A DNA stretch of 64,000 bases from Nucisporomicrobium flavum. GTDB taxonomy: Bacteria; Actinomycetota; Actinomycetes; Mycobacteriales; Micromonosporaceae. The stretch lies in contig NZ_JADMLH010000003.1 of assembly GCF_016464385.1 (NCBI RefSeq), forward strand, positions 489,724 through 553,723, read 5' to 3'. The notes beneath the pieces were generated by a model. That model was not told the DNA's origin and ran no database searches. It was given only the letters and a program-made list of their open reading frames with translations. The position numbers were made by a program, and so were the translations under genes. Shown here in pieces: positions 24,389 through 33,212 of this stretch; position 1 is the stretch's first letter, and each line of letters opens with the position of its first letter.

Positions 24389-25690
24389 TCACCCCGCGAG
24401 CGCTACGTCCGACCGGGAGGCGGGCAGGTCGCGGCGGCCCCGGAACGGGCCGAACAGCACGATCAGGCCGCTGAGGGCGTACTCGACGGAGAGCAGGACC
24501 AGGGCCGTGCGGGTGCCGAAGGCGGCCGCGGCCGCGCCGCCCAGCACGGCGCCCACCGGGATCGCGCCGTAGTTCACGAACTGCATGCAGGTCAGGATCC
24601 GGCCGAACATCGCGGGCGGACAGTACGCCTGCCGGAAGCTGCCGGAGATGACGTTCGCGGCCACCGCGCCGGCCGAGATCCCGGCCATTCCGGCGACGAA
24701 CAGGGCCAGTCCGGGCCCCCGCGAGGCCCACGGCACCAGAAGCGACGCAAGACCGGTGGCGCTCTTGCAGGCGACGAGGGCGCGGGCGCCGCCGACCCGG
24801 CGTACCAGCAGCGGGGTCAGGCTCGCCGCGGCGACGCCGCCCACGCCGGAGACGGCGAGCAGCAGGCCCACCGCGGCCGTGCCGACCCGCACGTCACGGA
24901 CCAGGAAGACCACGAGCAGCGCGTTCATGCCGGTCAGCGCCAGGTTCGCCGCGGCGCCGTGGACCATCAGATTCCGCAGGTACGGATCCCCCAGCAACCA
25001 CCTGGCCCCCGCGGCGATGTCGGCGCGGATGCCCCGCCGCTCGACCGCCGCGGGCCGGCGCTCCGGCCGGCGGATGCGCCAGACGCAGAGCGCCGAGATC
25101 AGGAAGCTCAACCCGTCCACGACCAGCCCGGCGGCGGCGCTGACCGCGGCGATCAGCACGCCGCCCACGGCGGGCCCGGCGACCTGGGTGCCCGACTCGG
25201 TGCCGTACAGGACGGAGTTCGCGGTGACGAGGTCCGCGTCGTCGAACATCGCCGGCAGGTACGCCGTCCAGGCCACCGAGAAGAACACCGTGGCGACCCC
25301 GAGCGCCATCGCGACGACCAGCAACTGCCCCATCGTGAGCACGCCCAGCCACGCGGCCACCGGCACGCTGAGCACCACCACCGCGGACACCACGTCGGCG
25401 GCGAGCATCACCGGCCGGCGGGCGACCCGGTCCATCCAGGCGCCGGCGGGCAGCCCGACCAGCAGCCACGGCAGCCACGCGACCGCCGTGAGCAGGCTGA
25501 CCTGGAACGGCCCGGCGTCGAGCACCTGTACGGCGATCAGCGGGGTGGCGACCCCGGCGACGGAGGTGCCGAGCTGGCTGACGGTCGTGCCCGCCCACAA
25601 CCGGCGGAACGCGCCGTCGCGCAGCACGCCTCCGCGGCTGCCCTTGTGCAGCCGGCCGGTCACGGTCGCGCTTTCGCCCGGGCCGGTCAC
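24389..25690 (-). CDS. MFS transporter (enterobactin-exporter/MdtG-like type)
   Basis: A 433-residue transporter with about twelve membrane helices. It begins LRDGAFRRLWAGTTVSQLGTSVAGVATPLIA and has the MFS loop motif PAGAWMDRVARRPVM between helices 2 and 3. That pattern is common in actinomycete drug and siderophore exporters. GTG 25690 overlaps the ArsR stop by four bases, so the two are coupled and ArsR probably controls it. The substrate is unknown. Confidence 0.9.
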   Translation of the reverse strand: MTGPGESATVTGRLHKGSRGGVLRDGAFRRLWAGTTVSQLGTSVAGVATPLIAVQVLDAGPFQVSLLTAVAWLPWLLVGLPAGAWMDRVARRPVMLAADVVSAVVVLSVPVAAWLGVLTMGQLLVVAMALGVATVFFSVAWTAYLPAMFDDADLVTANSVLYGTESGTQVAGPAVGGVLIAAVSAAAGLVVDGLSFLISALCVWRIRRPERRPAAVERRGIRADIAAGARWLLGDPYLRNLMVHGAAANLALTGMNALLVVFLVRDVRVGTAAVGLLLAVSGVGGVAAASLTPLLVRRVGGARALVACKSATGLASLLVPWASRGPGLALFVAGMAGISAGAVAANVISGSFRQAYCPPAMFGRILTCMQFVNYGAIPVGAVLGGAAAAAFGTRTALVLLSVEYALSGLIVLFGPFRGRRDLPASRSDVALAG

Positions 25691-26238
25691 GGGCGGGCCG
25701 GGAAGCCGCGGCTGAACACGAAGACCGGCTCCCGTTCCGGGTCCTCGGGCCGGTCCCGGAAGCGGTCGATGACCTGCTGGAGCTCCCGGCTCAGCTCGGC
25801 CAGCTCCGCCGGGCTGAGCCGCAGGAAGCCGTCGGTGGAGAACGCGCTGTCCACCCACTCCCCGTCCCGGGACGCCGGGCTGCCCAGCCACGACGCGGTG
25901 AGCTCCACCTGCCGCTGCAGCCCCAGCGCCTCGGCCGCGTCGGCGGCGGCGAGGTCGGCCGCGTCCCCGGTGAAGTCGGCGACGTTCCAGCTGATGCTCC
26001 GGTCCGGCATGCGCCACCAGTGCTCCTTGCGGTTGCGCGCGAGCTCCGGCGCCTCCTCGATGAGCCCCGCCTCGGCCAGCACCCGCAGGTGGTGGCTGAC
26101 GTTGGCGACGGCCTGGCCGGTGACGCGGGCGAGCACGCTCGGCATGGCCGGCCCGTCGACGCGGAGCACGTCCAGCAGCCGGCGCCGGACCGGATGAGCG
26201 ACCGCCTTCAGCACGGCGGCGTCCTTGATCTGAGCCAT
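25687..26238 (-). CDS. ArsR-type winged-helix regulator
   Basis: A 183-residue protein with an N-terminal winged helix (LKAVAHPVRRRLLDVLRVDGPAMPSVLARVTGQAVANVSHHLRVLAEAGLIEEAPE) and a C-terminal helical part. There is no Cys metal site, so it is probably not a metal sensor. It is the first gene of an operon with the MFS exporter. A perfect inverted repeat upstream (26256-26285) is a likely operator. Confidence 0.9.
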   Translation of the reverse strand: MAQIKDAAVLKAVAHPVRRRLLDVLRVDGPAMPSVLARVTGQAVANVSHHLRVLAEAGLIEEAPELARNRKEHWWRMPDRSISWNVADFTGDAADLAAADAAEALGLQRQVELTASWLGSPASRDGEWVDSAFSTDGFLRLSPAELAELSRELQQVIDRFRDRPEDPEREPVFVFSRGFPARP

Positions 26239-26255
26239 GCCATCACCCTGTCATG

Positions 26256-26285
26256 GTAAAGAGCTGTTGCGCAAGAGCTCTTTAC
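26256..26285. promoter_or_regulatory. Inverted repeat in the ArsR/GNAT divergent promoter
   Basis: GTAAAGAGCT and AGCTCTTTAC form a perfect 10-bp inverted repeat separated by 10 bases, centred between the two divergent starts. It is a likely ArsR operator. Confidence 0.7.
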
Positions 26286-26298
26286 TTATGCTGGACGC

Positions 26299-26703
26299 AT
26301 GGTGCGGGACCGGCAGACCGGAGACCTCGAAGAATGCGTACGCCTGCTCCGCGACGTGCACGAAGCCGACGGCTACCCGATGAACTGGCCCGCCGACCCG
26401 ATCAGCTGGCTGTCCCCACCGGGCCGGCCCCTCGTGGTGCTCCGCGACGGATCGGTCGCCGGGCACGTGGTGGTGACCCCGGCCGGCGAGCTGAGCCGGC
26501 TCTTCGTGGACCCCGCGCGGCGCGGCCGAGGACTCGCATCTCTGCTGGTCACTACGGCGGAGCGGTACGGCGCCCGTTGGCTGGAGGTGGTCGACGGGCG
26601 CGCCGCCGGCTTCTACGAGCGGCTGGGCTGGATTCTGACAGGGACGAAGCGCGCGGAGTGGGACGCGTCCGTGCGACTGCGGTGCTATCGCAAAGCACAG
26701 TGA
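26299..26703 (+). CDS. GNAT-family N-acetyltransferase
   Basis: A 134-residue acetyltransferase. LSRLFVDPARRGRGLASLLVTTAERYGA is the acetyl-CoA pyrophosphate-binding motif A (R-x-x-G-x-G/A), and FYERLGWILTGTKR is motif B. The acceptor substrate is unknown. It is divergent from the ArsR gene and shares its control region. The start is ATG 26299. Confidence 0.9.
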   Translation: MVRDRQTGDLEECVRLLRDVHEADGYPMNWPADPISWLSPPGRPLVVLRDGSVAGHVVVTPAGELSRLFVDPARRGRGLASLLVTTAERYGARWLEVVDGRAAGFYERLGWILTGTKRAEWDASVRLRCYRKAQ

Positions 26704-26769
26704 TGCCACAGGTGACGCACAGCGGCGGCCGGTTAGCTCGATACAGCCGACCAGAAAGGGCGTCCACTG

Positions 26770-27702
26770 ATGGAAGACAACGCCGCGTACGTGCGCCGCG
26801 TCCACGACAAGGGCCTGCAGTTCGATCTGCGTACGATGTCCCGCCGCCGGCTGCTGGCCGCGCTCGGTGGCGCCGGGGCGCTGGCCCTCGTCGGAGCCTG
26901 CGGCACCGGCGCGGAGGCGGAGACCACCCCGGCGGCGTCCGCGTCGAACGGTGGCTCGCCGAACGGTGGCTCGCTGGCCGAGGTGGAGTCGGAGACCGCG
27001 GGACCCTATCCGGCCGACGGTTCCAACGGGCCCGACGTGCGCACCCTCGACGGGATCGTGCGCAAGGACATCCGGTCGTCGTTCGGGGGAGCCGGCGGCA
27101 CTGCTGAGGGCGTACCCCTGGAATTCTCTCTGGTCGTGAAGGACCTCGACGGCGCGGCGGTGACCGGCGCGGCCGTCTATGCGTGGCATTGCGACCGGGA
27201 CGGCAACTACTCGCTGTATTCCACCGGCGTCACGGACCGGAACTACCTGCGCGGCATCCAGCAGACCGACGACACCGGTACGGTCGCCTTCACCAGCATC
27301 TTCCCGGCCTGTTACTCCGGCCGCTGGCCGCACATCCACTTCGAGGTCTACTCCTCGCTGGACGACGCCACCAGCGGCTCCGGCCCGATCGTGAAGACCT
27401 CACAGATCGCACTGCCCGAAGACATCGCCAAGACGGTGTACGCGACAGCCGGGTACAGCAAGAGCGTGACCAACCTGGGTCAGGTCACGCTCGCCACGGA
27501 CAATGTGTTCGGCGACGATTCGGCGGCCCGCGAACTGGCCACGGTGACGGGCAGCGTGGACGCCGGCTACCGGGCGACCCTCACCATCGCGATCGACCCG
27601 TCCGGCGAGGAGACCGGCGGCAGCGCACCCGGCGGTACCCCGCCGTCCGGCGGTACCCCGCCGTCCGGCGGCCCCGGCGGCCCTCCGCCCTCGCGCCCCT
27701 GA
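26770..27702 (+). CDS. Secreted intradiol ring-cleavage dioxygenase-like lipoprotein
   Basis: A 310-residue exported protein. A twin-arginine signal with lipobox (MSRRRLLAALGGAGALALVGACG) lies after a 22-residue leader, so it should be folded first and then lipid-anchored outside. The catalytic fold is the intradiol (catechol/protocatechuate) dioxygenase type. The expected Fe(III) ligands are Tyr in AVYAWHCDRDGNYS, Tyr in PACYSGRWPHIHFEV, and the two His of HIH. The C-terminus is a Gly/Pro tail with two nearly identical GGTPPSG units. The substrate is unknown. Confidence 0.9.
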   Translation: MEDNAAYVRRVHDKGLQFDLRTMSRRRLLAALGGAGALALVGACGTGAEAETTPAASASNGGSPNGGSLAEVESETAGPYPADGSNGPDVRTLDGIVRKDIRSSFGGAGGTAEGVPLEFSLVVKDLDGAAVTGAAVYAWHCDRDGNYSLYSTGVTDRNYLRGIQQTDDTGTVAFTSIFPACYSGRWPHIHFEVYSSLDDATSGSGPIVKTSQIALPEDIAKTVYATAGYSKSVTNLGQVTLATDNVFGDDSAARELATVTGSVDAGYRATLTIAIDPSGEETGGSAPGGTPPSGGTPPSGGPGGPPPSRP

Positions 27703-27703
27703 C

Positions 27704-27717
27704 GTGGGATATCCCAC
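27704..27717. promoter_or_regulatory. 14-bp perfect palindrome
   Basis: GTGGGATATCCCAC lies immediately after the dioxygenase stop and 82 bases before the next gene. With no loop it is more likely a protein-binding site than a terminator. Its function is unknown. Confidence 0.4.
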
Positions 27718-27798
27718 AGCGCGGCACTTGTCGACCGATCGGGGTACGTCGAACGGGCCATAGCCTTCGGTCGATGCCGCTGTCCAGAATCATCACTC

Positions 27799-28374
27799 AT
27801 GACCGCGCCCGCGAACGACGCCTTGCTCATCACGCTGCTCGCCGTGTTCACCGCCTGCGCCGGCTACGCGGCCGGCCGCCTGCACCAGTGGTACCGGACC
27901 GGCCTGGACCGCGACGAGGCGTACCGGGACGGCTACGACACGGCGACCCGCAGCGTCTTCAGCATGGCGGCCCGGCTCATCGGCCCCCGCCGCGCGATCC
28001 GCGGCACGGCGGTCGTGACCTCGGCCACGATCACCCCCGCGGTGATCACGACGGCCGGGATGACCGCCGGCGCCGACCAGACGACGCTGCCCATCAGTGA
28101 GCGGTCGTCGTCGGCCGGCTCCCTTTCGGGGCCGGAGCGCTCCTCCTCGGCCGTTGTTCTTTCGGCCGGCGTCATCACCTCGGAGGACGACGGGTCGCCG
28201 GACGAGGGCTCGGGCGGGCGGCACCTCGTGCCGGACGAGCTCGTGTCGGCGCCCACCTACCGGCTGCCGCCGGACCGGGTCGCGCGGGCCAAGGTGCGCC
28301 AGGCGCCGGCCGCGGGGGACGAGGAACAGGAGACGACGCGGCTGCCGTCCGTACCCCGGCCGAGGTCGTCCTGA
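27799..28374 (+). CDS. Hypothetical membrane-anchored protein
   Basis: A 191-residue protein with one N-terminal hydrophobic segment (LLITLLAVFTACAGYAAG) and a RLHQWYRTGLDRDEAYRDGYDTATRSVF stretch. A long low-complexity Ser/Thr/Glu/Pro-rich tail follows that is probably disordered. It is not recognised. There are no clear operon partners. Confidence 0.65.
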   Translation: MTAPANDALLITLLAVFTACAGYAAGRLHQWYRTGLDRDEAYRDGYDTATRSVFSMAARLIGPRRAIRGTAVVTSATITPAVITTAGMTAGADQTTLPISERSSSAGSLSGPERSSSAVVLSAGVITSEDDGSPDEGSGGRHLVPDELVSAPTYRLPPDRVARAKVRQAPAAGDEEQETTRLPSVPRPRSS

Positions 28375-28405
28375 AAGTGTCGTACCGGGGCGCTAGCGTG
28401 CCGGA

Positions 28406-28762
28406 ATGGTCACGGTGCAGCAGGTCAGAACGGTCGCGCTGGGGTTGCCCCGCACGACGGAGCATCTGATCCACGACCGGGTCAAGTTCCGGGTCGGCGC
28501 GATCGTCTACGTGGCGTTCTCCCGGGACGAGACGGTCATGGGGTTCGGCTTCCCCAAGGTCGAGCGGCAGGCCCTGGTCGACTCCGAGCCCCGCGTCTTC
28601 CACCTGCCGGACGCGTCGAACATGCGGTTCCAGTGGGTGCAGGCGTGGCTGTCCGAGCTGGACCCTGCCCGGATGGAGGAGCTGGTGGTGGACGCGTGGC
28701 GCATGGTGGTCCCGAAGCGGGTCGCCGCGGCCTACGTGGCCGGCCTGCCGGACCGCCGATAG
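28406..28762 (+). CDS. MmcQ/YjbR-family protein
   Basis: A 118-residue soluble protein of the MmcQ/YjbR DNA-binding-fold family. VRTVALGLPRTTEHLIHDRVKFRVGAIVYVAFS is followed by a WVQAWLSELDPARMEELVVDAWRMVVPKRV helix and ends AYVAGLPDRR. The biological role is unknown. The next 146 bases up to the convergent ABC permease gene hold nothing I can identify. Confidence 0.85.
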   Translation: MVTVQQVRTVALGLPRTTEHLIHDRVKFRVGAIVYVAFSRDETVMGFGFPKVERQALVDSEPRVFHLPDASNMRFQWVQAWLSELDPARMEELVVDAWRMVVPKRVAAAYVAGLPDRR

Positions 28763-28908
28763 CCTGGGTGGCGGGCCACGTCCTGCCGCCCATCACCAGG
28801 CCGATGCCGACGCGCTGGCCTTGGCCATCGCGCCCAGCTTGCCGTCGCGCCGACCGGCCCTGAGCCGCCCGCCCCCTGTCCGCGGCGGCCGTTCCCGGCT
28901 CCGCTCGG

Positions 28909-29676
28909 TTACTCCCAGCGGAATTTGCGCGCGGCGGCCGTCAGCGCGACCACCGCCCACAGCGTGAGGCTCAGCCAGATCGTGCCCGGCACCGCCGTGC
29001 CGTGGGTGAGCGTGTCGCGCAGCGCCTCCGCGTGGGCGGCGAGGGGGAGCAGGAACCAGCCTGCCGTGCCGAGGCCGGGCGCCGCGAACATGATGCCGCC
29101 CGCCGCGAGCATCAGCACGTAGATGAGGGTCGCCGCGGCCGTGACGGTCTCCGGGCGCATCAGGCCGGCGATGAACAGCGCGAGCCCGCAGTACGCCGCG
29201 GTCGCCAGCACCGTCACGCCGATCGCGGGCAGCAGCTCGGTCAGGTCCGGGCGCCAGCCCGCCACGACGCCCACCGCGGCCAGCGCCAGGATCTGCAGGC
29301 CGACCAGGCACAGGATCGCCGCGGTCTTGGCGAACAGCAGGCCGGGCCGGGTCAGCGGCGAGGCGCCGAGGCGTTTCAGCACGCCGTAGCTGCGCTCGTA
29401 CCCGGTGGTGATCGCCTGTCCGGTGAACGCCGTCGACATGACCGTGAGGGCCAGGACGCCGGGTACGACGTACCCGAGGCGGTCGTCGGTGGGCAGATTG
29501 GTCGCGTGCGTGAGGCCCGCACCCAGCAGGACCAGCAGCGGTACGCCCATCGCCAGCACCACCGCCTCGCCGCGGCGGGCGGTCAGCACCAGTTCCATGC
29601 GGATCTGCGACCGGAGGATGGTGCGCATCGGCGCCCGGCGCGGGGCGGGCGTGAACGTGCCGGTGCTCGCGGTCAT
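28909..29676 (-). CDS. ABC-2 type exporter permease
   Basis: A 255-residue membrane protein with about six hydrophobic segments, of the DrrB/ABC-2 type. The segment TTGYERSYGVLKRLGASPLTRPGLLFAKT is the conserved cytoplasmic region of this family. It overlaps the ATPase stop by four bases and forms the exporter with it. The substrate (drug, lipid or peptide) is unknown. Confidence 0.9.
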   Translation of the reverse strand: MTASTGTFTPAPRRAPMRTILRSQIRMELVLTARRGEAVVLAMGVPLLVLLGAGLTHATNLPTDDRLGYVVPGVLALTVMSTAFTGQAITTGYERSYGVLKRLGASPLTRPGLLFAKTAAILCLVGLQILALAAVGVVAGWRPDLTELLPAIGVTVLATAAYCGLALFIAGLMRPETVTAAATLIYVLMLAAGGIMFAAPGLGTAGWFLLPLAAHAEALRDTLTHGTAVPGTIWLSLTLWAVVALTAAARKFRWE

Positions 29677-30587
29677 CGGGAAGCTCCTGCGGTCAGGGCG
29701 AGGTACACGTCCTCGAGGGTGCGGCGGCGGGTGTTCACCGCGGTCACCCTCGCGCCGGCCTGCGCGAACCGGGTGAGGACCGCGGCTATCGCGTCGGTGT
29801 CGAGGGCGCCGGCGACGGCGTACTCCCCCGGTGCCTCCTCGGTGACCTTGGCGTCCAGCCCCGCGGCCAGCGCGGCGATCGGCAGGCCGGGCTCCGCGCG
29901 TACCTGAAGGAGGTCGATGCCGGCGGCGGCCGTGAGCTCCGCCGGCGTGCCCGTCGCCGCGACCCGGCCGCCGTCGATGATCACGACGTGGTCGGCGAGG
30001 CTCTCCGCCTCGTCCAGCAGGTGCGTGGTCAGCAGCACGGACACACCGTCGGCGCGGAGATCCTCGACCAGCTCCCAGGTGGTCCGGCGCGCGCCCACGT
30101 CCATGCCGGCGGTGGGCTCGTCGAGGAACACCAGCTCGGGCCGGCCGACCAGCGCGACGGCCAGCGACAGCCGCTGCTGCTCACCACCGGACAGCCGCCG
30201 GAAGGTCGTCTTGGCGAATTTCCGCAGACCCAGCCGGTCGAGCAGCATGTCCACATCGAGCGGATTCGCGGAGTACGAAGCAAAGAGCCGCAGGATCTCG
30301 CCGGCCGTCGCCCACGGGTAGACGCCACCGGACTGCAGCATGATCCCGAGGCGCGGCATGAGCGCGTCGTGGTCGCCGGTCGGGTCCAGGCCGAGAATGC
30401 GTACGGATCCGCCGTCGGGCTTCCGGAACCCCTCGCAGACCTGCAACAAGCTCGTCTTCCCGGCGCCGTTGTCACCCAGCAGCGCCAGGATCGACGCCCG
30501 TGGCACTGTCAGCGAGACACCGTCCACAGCGGTGACCTCGCCGTACCGGACGATGACGTCCTGCACGTCCACGGCGGCTTCGGGCAT
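29673..30587 (-). CDS. ABC exporter ATP-binding protein
   Basis: A 304-residue ATPase. Walker A is LLGDNGAGKTSLLQ, the signature is RRLSGGEQQRLSLAVAL, and Walker B is LVFLDEPTAGMD. A C-terminal extension of about 80 residues is typical of DrrA/CcmA-type ATPases. The start is ATG 30587 (MPEAAVDVQDVIVRYGEV); in-frame sequence further upstream does not look coding. It is in an operon with the ABC-2 permease. Confidence 0.93.
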   Translation of the reverse strand: MPEAAVDVQDVIVRYGEVTAVDGVSLTVPRASILALLGDNGAGKTSLLQVCEGFRKPDGGSVRILGLDPTGDHDALMPRLGIMLQSGGVYPWATAGEILRLFASYSANPLDVDMLLDRLGLRKFAKTTFRRLSGGEQQRLSLAVALVGRPELVFLDEPTAGMDVGARRTTWELVEDLRADGVSVLLTTHLLDEAESLADHVVIIDGGRVAATGTPAELTAAAGIDLLQVRAEPGLPIAALAAGLDAKVTEEAPGEYAVAGALDTDAIAAVLTRFAQAGARVTAVNTRRRTLEDVYLALTAGASR

Positions 30588-30720
30588 GCCGAAACTGTAC
30601 TGTCCGCCGGGCCGGCTCCCGCCGCGCACCGCCGCGGTGTGGCGTACGCCCCGCTCCGGCATCGATGGGCCGGCGTCATTGGCATTTACGGGCCCGTCGT
30701 CGTTCGGTAAGGTTCGTTGC

Positions 30721-30734
30721 TGGGAGCGCTCCCA
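30721..30734. promoter_or_regulatory. CebR-like operator palindrome
   Basis: TGGGAGCGCTCCCA is a perfect 14-bp palindrome identical to the CebR (cellulose/cellobiose repressor) box known in Streptomyces. It lies in the 375-base gap between the ABC ATPase and RNase H genes, with no glycoside hydrolase next to it. The rest of the gap contains no convincing gene. Confidence 0.65.
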
Positions 30735-30962
30735 GCGTTCCCCGTTCTGCGGGGGCAGGCCGCCGGCCCGGGCCGGTTCCCCCTGGAAACCTGTCAGTCA
30801 CACAGGTACCCGGCCGGCGGCCTGACACATTCGCCCTGCCCGGCCTGCTGCTGGCCGGTCTGCCGTTTCCCGCGCTCCTGTTGCGCGGCCTTGGCGGAGC
30901 CCTCGGCCTCGCCGGCACGGCGGTGCGTCGTCGTCGCCCGGCTGCTCGGTAGGGTGCTGCCC

Positions 30963-31424
30963 ATGACGGGCGCGGTGACGGCGGTGGAGATCTTCACGGA
31001 CGGCGCCTGCGTGCCGAATCCCGGCCCCGGCGGCTGGGGCGCCGTCCTGCGCTGGGGCGCCCGCGAGAAGGACCTCTGCGGCGGCGAGGCCACGCCGACC
31101 ACCAACAACCGCATGGAGCTCATGGCGCCGATCCAGGCACTCGAGAGCCTGACCCGGGCCCCGCTGCGCGTGCTGCTGTACACCGACAGCATCTACGTCC
31201 GCGACGGCATCACGAAGTGGCTGCCCCGCTGGCAGGCCAACGGCTGGCAGACCTCGGCCAAGCAGCCGGTGAAGAACGTCGACCTGTGGCAGCGCCTCGA
31301 CGCGGCGGTCCGGCGCCATGACGTCGAATGGCACTGGGTGAAGGGCCACGCGGGACATCCGGAGAACGAGCGCGCCGACCGCCTCGCCGCCCGCGGCCTG
31401 AAGGAGGCGTTGGCGGCGCGCTGA
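30963..31424 (+). CDS. rnhA: Ribonuclease HI
   Basis: A 153-residue RNase HI that removes the RNA strand of RNA-DNA hybrids. The active-site acids are visible: Asp in [18 protein letters not shown], Glu in [11 protein letters not shown], Asp in [10 protein letters not shown], and the final Asp in [18 protein letters not shown]. Length and motifs are normal for the bacterial enzyme. The start is ATG 30963; upstream in-frame sequence is out of family. Confidence 0.95.
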   Translation: MTGAVTAVEIFTDGACVPNPGPGGWGAVLRWGAREKDLCGGEATPTTNNRMELMAPIQALESLTRAPLRVLLYTDSIYVRDGITKWLPRWQANGWQTSAKQPVKNVDLWQRLDAAVRRHDVEWHWVKGHAGHPENERADRLAARGLKEALAAR

Positions 31425-31472
31425 TTCGCCGCACGGCACGTCTCCGCAGCTCGTAACGCCGCCGGGTGTCGC

Positions 31473-31895
31473 TTACGGCGTGCCCGGGTCCAGGTGCTGC
31501 AGGGCGCGCAGGAAGGTGCGCCGGTCCGCCGGCGGCAGCTCCGCGAGCAGGCGTTCCTCCTCGGCCCGGATCGCGCGGCGCACGGCCGTGTGGACCCGCC
31601 GCCCCTCGGGCGTCAACCGCAGCAGCCGTACGCGCCGGTCCGCCGGATCGGGCTCCCGTTCGATGAGGCCGCGCTCCTGCAGGTCGTCCAGGTCGGCGAT
31701 GATCCGCGTCTTGTCCGCGCCGATGGCCCGCGCGAGGGCCGCCTGGGTGCGCATGGGTTCGTCGGCGAGCGCGGTCAGCACGACATAGCCCCACATCGAC
31801 ACGTGGTGCGCGGCGAGGATCGGGCGTTCGGCCGCCATGAGGGTACGGCCGAAGCGGCCCACCATGGCGGCGAGGTCGGGGCGGTCGTCGGCCAC
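31473..31895 (-). CDS. MarR-family regulator
   Basis: A 140-residue winged-helix regulator. MRTQAALARAIGADKTRIIADLDDLQERGLIEREPDPADRRVRLLRLTPEG is the recognition helix plus DxRxR wing. The start is GTG 31895, giving a normal-length N-terminus, but no good ribosome site is visible. It is divergent from the DinB-like gene, and its target may lie in that 51-base promoter region. Confidence 0.9.
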   Translation of the reverse strand: MADDRPDLAAMVGRFGRTLMAAERPILAAHHVSMWGYVVLTALADEPMRTQAALARAIGADKTRIIADLDDLQERGLIEREPDPADRRVRLLRLTPEGRRVHTAVRRAIRAEEERLLAELPPADRRTFLRALQHLDPGTP

Positions 31896-31946
31896 GGGTG
31901 CACGATAGCGATTGACATACCGTACGCATGAGCGGATCGTAAGCGC

Positions 31947-32543
31947 ATGCATATGATTGAGCTTGACGAGCGGGCGGTGCGCGCCTCCGTGACTGTCGTG
32001 GCCGGGGTCTCGCCGGACGACCTTCCGCGACCGACGCCGTGCGCGGAATGGGACCTGGCCACCCTCCTCGCCCACATGACCGTGCAGCACCGGGGCTTCG
32101 CGGCGGCGGCCGCCGGACGGGGCGCCGATCCCGCGCTGTGGGTTCCGGCACCGCTCGCCGCGGACTTCGCCGCCGGCTACGCGGCCGCCGCCGAGGAGGT
32201 GATCAGCGCGTTCGCCGCCCCGGGCGTCCCGGACCGGGGCTTCGACGTGCCCGAGTTCGGAGCGCAGGCGGTGCCCGGGCACATGGCGATCGGCTTCCAC
32301 TTCGTCGACTACCTCGTGCACGGCTGGGACGTGGCGGCCGCGATCGGCAGCCCGTACGAACCGGACGCCGACCTGGTCGAGGCGGCCCTGCCGATCGTCG
32401 AGGCTGTCCCGGACGACGAGCGCCGGCTCCAGCCGGGAGCGCCGTTCGCGCCGGCCCTGCCTGACCCCGGCACGGGACCGTTCGACCGGCTTCTCGCCCT
32501 GCTGGGCCGGAGCCGCCGGCAGAGTGTCACACCCGGCCGCTAG
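31947..32543 (+). CDS. TIGR03086-type DinB/mycothiol-dependent protein
   Basis: A 198-residue protein of the actinobacterial DinB-like family TIGR03086, related to mycothiol-dependent maleylpyruvate isomerase. PTPCAEWDLATLLAHMTVQHRGFAAAA and FHFVDYLVHGWDVAAAIG carry the expected metal-binding His residues. These proteins probably use mycothiol as cofactor; the substrate is unknown. The start is ATG 31947; an ATG two codons later is also possible. Confidence 0.9.
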   Translation: MHMIELDERAVRASVTVVAGVSPDDLPRPTPCAEWDLATLLAHMTVQHRGFAAAAAGRGADPALWVPAPLAADFAAGYAAAAEEVISAFAAPGVPDRGFDVPEFGAQAVPGHMAIGFHFVDYLVHGWDVAAAIGSPYEPDADLVEAALPIVEAVPDDERRLQPGAPFAPALPDPGTGPFDRLLALLGRSRRQSVTPGR

Positions 32544-32590
32544 CGTTCGCGACGTCCGTCGGATGGACACGGCGCGGGCCCGGCTCGACC

Positions 32591-33121
32591 ATGGGTGGCG
32601 TGCCGCACATCGATCTGCCCGGGTTGCCGGGCATCGCCGCTCTCCTCGCCCGCTACCCGCTGACCGCCGCCCCGCTCAACGACCTGGCCCAGACCCTGCT
32701 CCGCGGCCCGTCGCCGCTGAGTCCGGGCGAACGGGAGGCGATCGCGGCGTACGTCTCGCAGCGCAATGACTGTGCGTTCTGCGCCGGCACCCACGGGGCG
32801 GTCGCGCGGTATCTGCTCGACCGTGAAGGGCGGAGCGCCGACGATGCCGAGGCCGACCCGAAGATGAGGGCGCTGCTGGCCATCGCCGAGAAGGTCCGGC
32901 TCGACGGGCGCAGCGTCGCCGCGGACGATGTCGCCCGGGCGCGCGAGCAGGGCGCCGACGATCGGGCGGTGCATGACACGGTGCTGATCGCGGCCGCGTT
33001 CAGCATGTTCAACCGGTACGTCGACGGGCTGGCCACGGTGGCCCTGCCGAGCCCGGAGGCATACGAGGGGCACGCGAAGCACCTGGCGGAGAACGGCTAC
33101 CTGGCACCGCCGGCGGGTTGA
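32591..33121 (+). CDS. Carboxymuconolactone decarboxylase/AhpD-like protein
   Basis: A 176-residue alkylhydroperoxidase-like protein. The redox motif CxxC plus His is NDCAFCAGTHGAVARYL, and LIAAAFSMFNRYVDGLATV is the conserved C-terminal helix of the peroxidase-related family. It probably takes part in peroxide or thiol redox defence. It follows the TIGR03086 gene by 47 bases on the same strand. Confidence 0.9.
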   Translation: MGGVPHIDLPGLPGIAALLARYPLTAAPLNDLAQTLLRGPSPLSPGEREAIAAYVSQRNDCAFCAGTHGAVARYLLDREGRSADDAEADPKMRALLAIAEKVRLDGRSVAADDVARAREQGADDRAVHDTVLIAAAFSMFNRYVDGLATVALPSPEAYEGHAKHLAENGYLAPPAG

Positions 33122-33212
33122 CGACGGGGCCGGTGTCCATCGATCGGTGGACACCGGGTGACCGTCTCCCGGTCGTCCCGCCGGGCACCTCTCTACCGCG
33201 ATTCTCGATGGC

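Noticed and set aside
28763..28908. Remnant of a gene end on the minus strand (reading DGKLGAMAKA)
   Set aside because: Too short, no start or domain, and similar to chance reading of GC-rich DNA.
30717..30962. N-terminal extension of RNase HI
   Set aside because: The extension crosses the CebR-like palindrome and is Cys/Pro/Arg-rich. The enzyme family begins at the ATG at 30963.
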